From Rhodamnia argentea (lineage: Eukaryota > Streptophyta > Magnoliopsida > Myrtales > Myrtaceae), in the NCBI RefSeq assembly GCF_020921035.1, contig NC_063160.1:21177595-21241594 (forward strand): 64,000 bases of DNA, read 5' to 3'. Positions 56,640 to 64,000 of this stretch are shown piece after piece (positions within the stretch are counted from its first letter, which is position 1; every line of letters starts with the position of its first letter). A program made the translations under genes and the position numbers. Below the pieces are notes generated by a model. That model was not told where the DNA came from, did not search any database, and saw only the letters and a program-made list of their open reading frames with translations.

Positions 56640-58492
56640 TTACGGGCCATAACGACTGAATCCTTATTGATTAGGCTTGATAAACAGAATGCATTGATGG
56701 GACTGGGGCGGATCGTCCCTATCGAAGATTGTCCCGATCCTCGGCCACATACTTCCGCGCCGCACATGTCACCCCAGCTCGCGGTTTGCCGGAGACTCTG
56801 CGCAGTCCTTAAACCTTAATGTTACATAAGTCAAAACCAAGTATATAAATCTTAGGAGACATCAACCGATGACCTAGGATAAGATGTTGCACTCCCAGTT
56901 GGGCAAAGTTGGAGACGTGGTACGTGGCAAGAGGGGAAAACCAATGGGATGAGAAGATCCGAATATGTTGGGTCCTGATCTGCCTAGAAAACGTAGGAGG
57001 AGTTTGGGAATTCATTGGATATTCTAGTGTACCAAGCAAAATGCTTTCAAAATCTAGAGAGGACGACACGAGTCCACAGGCTCTCTTTCGCGGTTCCTAG
57101 AATTCGGCTTTAAAAACCTGCGGACCTTGTCATGAAAACAAAGGGGGAGTGAGTTTCCTAGGAATGTCGATTTTTCCGAAAAAAAAAAAAAAAACGAGCG
57201 AGAATGACTAGGAAAGACCAGCAAGCCAAGCTTCGCCGTGCCGCTAAGGCAACCATTGTAATTGCCGGAATCATTTTGTAGACTCTCATTGATTGCTAAG
57301 TCGAATTAGTATTTCTGCCCTTTCAATTCAAGGTAGATAATTAAAAAAAAAATCGCATTTATGAGTCCCCTTTATGGTAGATGACTAATTGTTTATGTAC
57401 TTTATTTGGCGGTGTCAGTTGACAATTAATGGTAACTTACGAAAGAAATAAGTTGTCTATCATTGCAAATTCATAATAGATTTTTTAAGATTTTTTCGAA
57501 TTTTCGAGTCCCTTTGATGGTACTATTAATTTCGCTCCTATATTAGTATTCTCGCCTCTATAATTTAGATTTATTTTATACTATATTGATGGTTGTAAGT
57601 CCATAAAGTCAAACGTAAATTACACCAGTGTATCTAACCAAAAGGTTGTCGGTTGCGCTATTTTACCAAAATTATTTGGAATTTAGTATCAACGTTACAA
57701 ATGTAGAACCAAACGGAACATTTTTCTGATTTTGCGGAACATAAAATTTGATGCAATGTTTTCATCAATTATATATGTTGGATAAATGAAGTTTCATATA
57801 TACACTAGGGTCCCATTCTGTCTTTTGACACTTTTTTCCTACGACAAGGAAGATCAACTTAGGTAAGTAAACCTCAAATTCTTGAAATACTCTACTAATC
57901 TCAAGAACCAAGTAAGTCAAGTCCTGAATAGGTTGTTCACATACACATCCATTGTTTATCCACAAAATTAATGAATCCCATTGGTTTTTCCCACACGCAT
58001 TTTACGCGCGTGCGTGCACACAGATATATATATATCCCATATTTTTATAGAATAAATGTACAGTTTTTTTTTTATTTCTTTTTGCCCTTTTGTTTTTGGT
58101 TTTTCCTTGTACAGCAGATAACGAACCGTGTCCTACTATAAACATTCGCCCTGTAACTATCAACTTCATCTCTGTGCCGTCCAAGAAGCACCCCGGATGC
58201 CAGGAAGGACAAGAAAGACGCCCTAAAAAAGAACTCATCTGGTGTTGCTTTGTAGGAAGGGGACTATCAGGAATCTTTCTAGATGTGTCTTCGTAGGATT
58301 TAGCCATTTTTGATGTTTTGTCTGGTAATATCACGTTGAAGTTTCCTATGATTCTTGTTTTGCTCCAACTGGACATGGTCTGTTCCAAAAAAGCAGCTGG
58401 GTTACTACCTGTTGATAAAGAGTCCAAGTCTCCAAAGCCTTCCTCCAAGTCAAAACAGCGCCTCTCGGTATTTGGTAATCTTCTTAGTGAAG
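56640..58492. other. Intergenic upstream of the COBRA-like gene
   Basis: No gene is supported. The stretch 57,300-57,760 is AT-rich. 58,080-58,490 is more mixed in composition and probably holds the promoter and leader of the next gene. Confidence 0.4.
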
Positions 58493-61416
<2,924 letters not shown>

Positions 61417-62071
61417 TAAACAAATTTTGCAGGTTATCAAATCTCGAGTCATTTTTTATCCATCTCAGAACCTATCAGGGATGGCACAAATCTGCACAGG
61501 ATTGTTGTGGGGTGTTGAATCTTTTTATCCTCCTCCTCATCAAACATTTTATCTTTGATTTTAAGAGACTAGTTCCTTCTGTATTCACTACCTGGAATCA
61601 TAGGCATTTACTTCTTGAAAGAGACTGATAATAAATTTGCTAAAATTCCTGACAGACTTTGCCAATATGTTATGCTGTTGCTTCAGTTTCTTTAAACTGT
61701 CTCTCTTAGATCGAGTAATCTTATTGCTAAAGCATTGATATGTGACATTTGACGATGAAACCTTTGTGAGTAAACTAATTACCAAAGACAAGATTAAGAG
61801 TGTTGTTTCTTCCTTTCTAACAAATTGTTTGTAGGATGCAATTAGTTACCTCTTTACAAAGGCATATCACCAGTTGTTGGAGAAGTTCCTTCAGATTGTT
61901 GGATAATTTGCAGCTTCTTAATCAGGGGTTGCTCTATTAGGATTGAAAAATAAGAGAACAGTTCATGAAATTCTTCGTGCTCTGAGAAGCCAAGCTGCAT
62001 AGGCTGCTCATCTATTTTTATTCTTGACGATCTTTACATTGAGATATTGCGTTTCATGATTTTGCAAAGAA
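61417..62071. other. Intergenic downstream of the COBRA-like gene
   Basis: No gene is supported between the COBRA-like stop and the polyketide synthase fragment. Confidence 0.4.
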
Positions 62072-62370
62072 CCGGTAATAGACGGGAGGTTGACAGAAGA
62101 GGGAATCAGCTTTGAACTGGAAAGAGAGCTTCCTGAGATCAATGATTCTGCACAAAGTTGACGGAACCTATTGATCTATCTGAGGAAGACTATAGCAAAA
62201 TCTTCTGGGCAGTCCACCCAGGTGGACCAGGAATCTTGAATCAACCCAAAAAGAGACTCAACTTGTTGCCGGAGAAATTAAGTGCGAGTAGGCAAGCTCT
62301 AAAGGACTATGGGAAAGCCAGTAGCAATACCATTGTGTATGTTCTTGATTATATGTTGGAGAGAGCATGA
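62072..62370 (+). pseudogene. 3' fragment of a type III polyketide synthase (chalcone synthase family)
   Basis: Frame one gives PVIDGRLTEEGISFELEREL then stops near 62,158. One base shifted, the match continues: LTEPIDLSEEDYSKIF, WAVHPGGPGILN, KRLNLLPEKLSASRQALKDY, then ASSNTIVYVLDYMLERA and a stop. HPGGP holds the catalytic His of chalcone-synthase-like enzymes. The C-terminal pattern is closer to the anther LAP5/LAP6 type, from memory. The N-terminal two thirds, with the catalytic Cys, are not upstream. So this is a truncated, frameshifted relic next to the COBRA-like gene. Confidence 0.85.
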
Positions 62371-62853
62371 AAATGAAAAAGGAAGACAAAAGTCATAATG
62401 AGTTCGGCTTGATTCTGGCATTTGGACTTGGGGTTACACTTGAAGGTATTCTTGCAAGGAACCTCACTGTTTGAGTAGAACCCAGATCGAAGCAAAAATA
62501 AGGATGCACCACACTTCACAGTAACTATAAGATCTATCTCCATAAAGCAGAACAAAGTGATCTTCAAACTCAAACTGTTACCAAAAATTTCCGAGAAACT
62601 TCATTATTACAAAAGCCAAATGAAATGTCATTCCCGTACTTCCTCCTCAGTTTCATGATTAGAACTTAATTTTGTTTCTCAATCAGCTATGTTTCTTTCT
62701 TTACACATTTGCAACCCCTCTTCTTCCCCATATCTTTTTGCACGGAATGTGTTCGTCTCTGCCAGTAAAAGAGAATCATACCTAGGAATAGGGTTGAAAG
62801 CTATCATGGGGTTCTTAACTGCATTCAAGACTTCGGAACATATATGCACTCAC
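62371..62853. other. Intergenic or intron
   Basis: Nothing is recognised. If the minus-strand gene at the right edge is intact, this would be its following intron. Confidence 0.35.
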
Positions 62854-63200
62854 CTCCCAAATGATCTGTTTGACTAAAATTTTTAAGGGCACAACCATAT
62901 CTACTTGGCGCTCCTCCAAGGCATCCTGCAGGAAGTTATCATCCTCTTCCTCCTGGATACTGGACTGTAAAAGTGGCAAATAGCACCGTAGAAAATACCT
63001 TAACAGAGTCAAGGCAAATGTCCTAAACTCAAAAGCTGAAAAGAGAGGCTTCATCTCTATTTTGTATATCTTGGCGCCATGTTTCAGAGATTCGTCACAC
63101 AATATATTCTCGAAATTACTTTGTGTACTAGAAACATAATCTTCAGACCATGGTGTCCCAGCATCGCAGAATGCAACAGGTAACTTAAAACTGCTGCACG
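62854..63200 (-). CDS. Single exon of an unrecognised minus-strand gene (partial)
   Basis: An exon of about 115 codons ends at a good donor (TGGGAG|GTGAGT, 62,854) and begins after an AG near 63,200. It reads FKLPVAFCDAGTPW, KIYKIEMKPLFSAFEFRTF, LLRYFLRCYLPLLQSS, then an acidic stretch (EEEDDNFLQDALEE) and VDMVVPLKILVKQIIWE. The pattern of conserved-looking aromatic and acidic residues, plus a clean splice donor, suggests a real gene. I do not recognise the family. The upstream exons would lie beyond 63.2 kb or off the window, and the next exon at lower coordinates was not found, so it may be a gene fragment. Confidence 0.45.
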
Positions 63201-64000
63201 AGAATGATAATTCAGGTATCATGAAGGATAAGGGAGAGAAGGAAGAAAATCTCAGCTAAAAGGCTAGTAGAGACTAACAAAAATTGTAGCCGAGCAGAGT
63301 CAAACTTTTAATCATTGAAATCTCAAAGTGACAAGAAAGTATGCAAACGCATTTTCTTTTGGGGGCAATAGCTGCTCATCCCTCGTAATCATACCAAAGG
63401 AAGAGAAAAAGAATATGCCAGCGAAAGCAAACATCACCAACCACCATGTCAAGAAAATATGAGAAGGACAACAAGACAGTTTATCTAAGATAAACCTACA
63501 TCAGGATACAACTTGTGTTTACATCAACCTTAAAGTCACTAGCATCAGCTTGCACTAGACATACGGCATACACAGCAAAAGCTACTGATTATTAGGAAAT
63601 GAACAGTCCTAACTTTCAGCACTTAACCACCGAGAACTCGGGGATTTTCATCTCAACACTTGGTCAAGCCAAAATAAAATCCATATCATCTGAACACATA
63701 GTTAGGGTCTGAAGAACTTTGCAGCATACTAAAAGTGACCCTAAATTTGGTTTATTTCCCATAACACCAAGTTAACCACATCACAAATAATACCGAATCA
63801 CGCTATATTCATGATAGAGTGAATGACGGGCATTCCATTACCTAATCACTCTCAGTCAGACCTTAATGACATACCCCGCACACAGCCATTGCAGCACTAA
63901 AGATAACCGCCCCCAGTTACTGGATTTCATTGCTGCAAGATTACCAAACTCAAACCTTCACAGCTCAAGATACCAACATGTCACTGTGATATCCACGCAA
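63201..64000. other. Non-coding edge of window
   Basis: No exon is recognised on either strand. It may be an intron of the minus-strand gene above. Confidence 0.35.

Overview
This is nuclear DNA from a flowering plant. Coding regions are split by GT-AG introns, promoters carry TATATATA boxes, and SAUR, PPR, HVA22, COBRA and aquaporin genes sit in a matrix of plant transposable elements. An XIP-type aquaporin points to a eudicot outside Brassicaceae, because XIPs are known to be missing from monocots and Brassicaceae. A woody lineage such as Myrtales is possible, but that is only an impression.

Left part (1-33.3 kb): a decayed tandem cluster of four SAUR (small auxin-up RNA) genes in the same orientation. 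Two are intact (about 1.87-2.21 kb and 7.06-7.35 kb). Two are broken (about 29.5-29.8 kb and 32.95-33.17 kb). At least three of them share recognisable upstream blocks, so whole units were duplicated. Transposons then expanded the spacers. They are four 357-bp tandem repeats with an inverted-repeat partner (4.1-6.3 kb), a 1.4-kb solo LTR with a TGCCT target duplication (7.45-8.86 kb), a complete but dead 3.0-kb hAT element with target duplication GTCATATG (9.44-12.41 kb), a SINE (13.5 kb), a GC-cored TIR element (14.08-14.99 kb), a 13.9-kb CACTA (En/Spm) element with target duplication TGA (15,326-29,269), a 198-bp hAT miniature with target duplication GGTATATA (31.07-31.26 kb), and a second probable solo LTR (31.6-32.1 kb). 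The CACTA element landed inside the promoter of the third SAUR copy and separates its far upstream region from its TATA box.

The CACTA element is the most interesting object. It has a TNP2-type transposase with three frameshifts and one stop, an apparently open second gene of the Ptta/En/Spm (TNPA-like) family, arrays of a 16-bp palindrome (about 25 copies between the two genes, 8 more upstream), and a captured, intron-containing piece of a RecQ helicase gene that resembles the plant RECQ4/BLM type.

Right part (34.2-64 kb): a normal gene-rich stretch. In order: a 19-exon MRL1-like PPR gene on the minus strand (chloroplast rbcL mRNA maturation), an HVA22/TB2-DP1 family gene on plus, an EF-hand protein gene on plus, an XIP aquaporin on minus, a COBRA-like GPI-anchored protein gene on plus, a broken 3' piece of a type III polyketide synthase, and one exon of an unrecognised minus-strand gene at the right edge. 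The exon chains of the five complete multi-exon genes were worked out by hand. Every one sums to a multiple of three with matching phases, which is strong internal support. These genes have unrelated functions and do not form a pathway.
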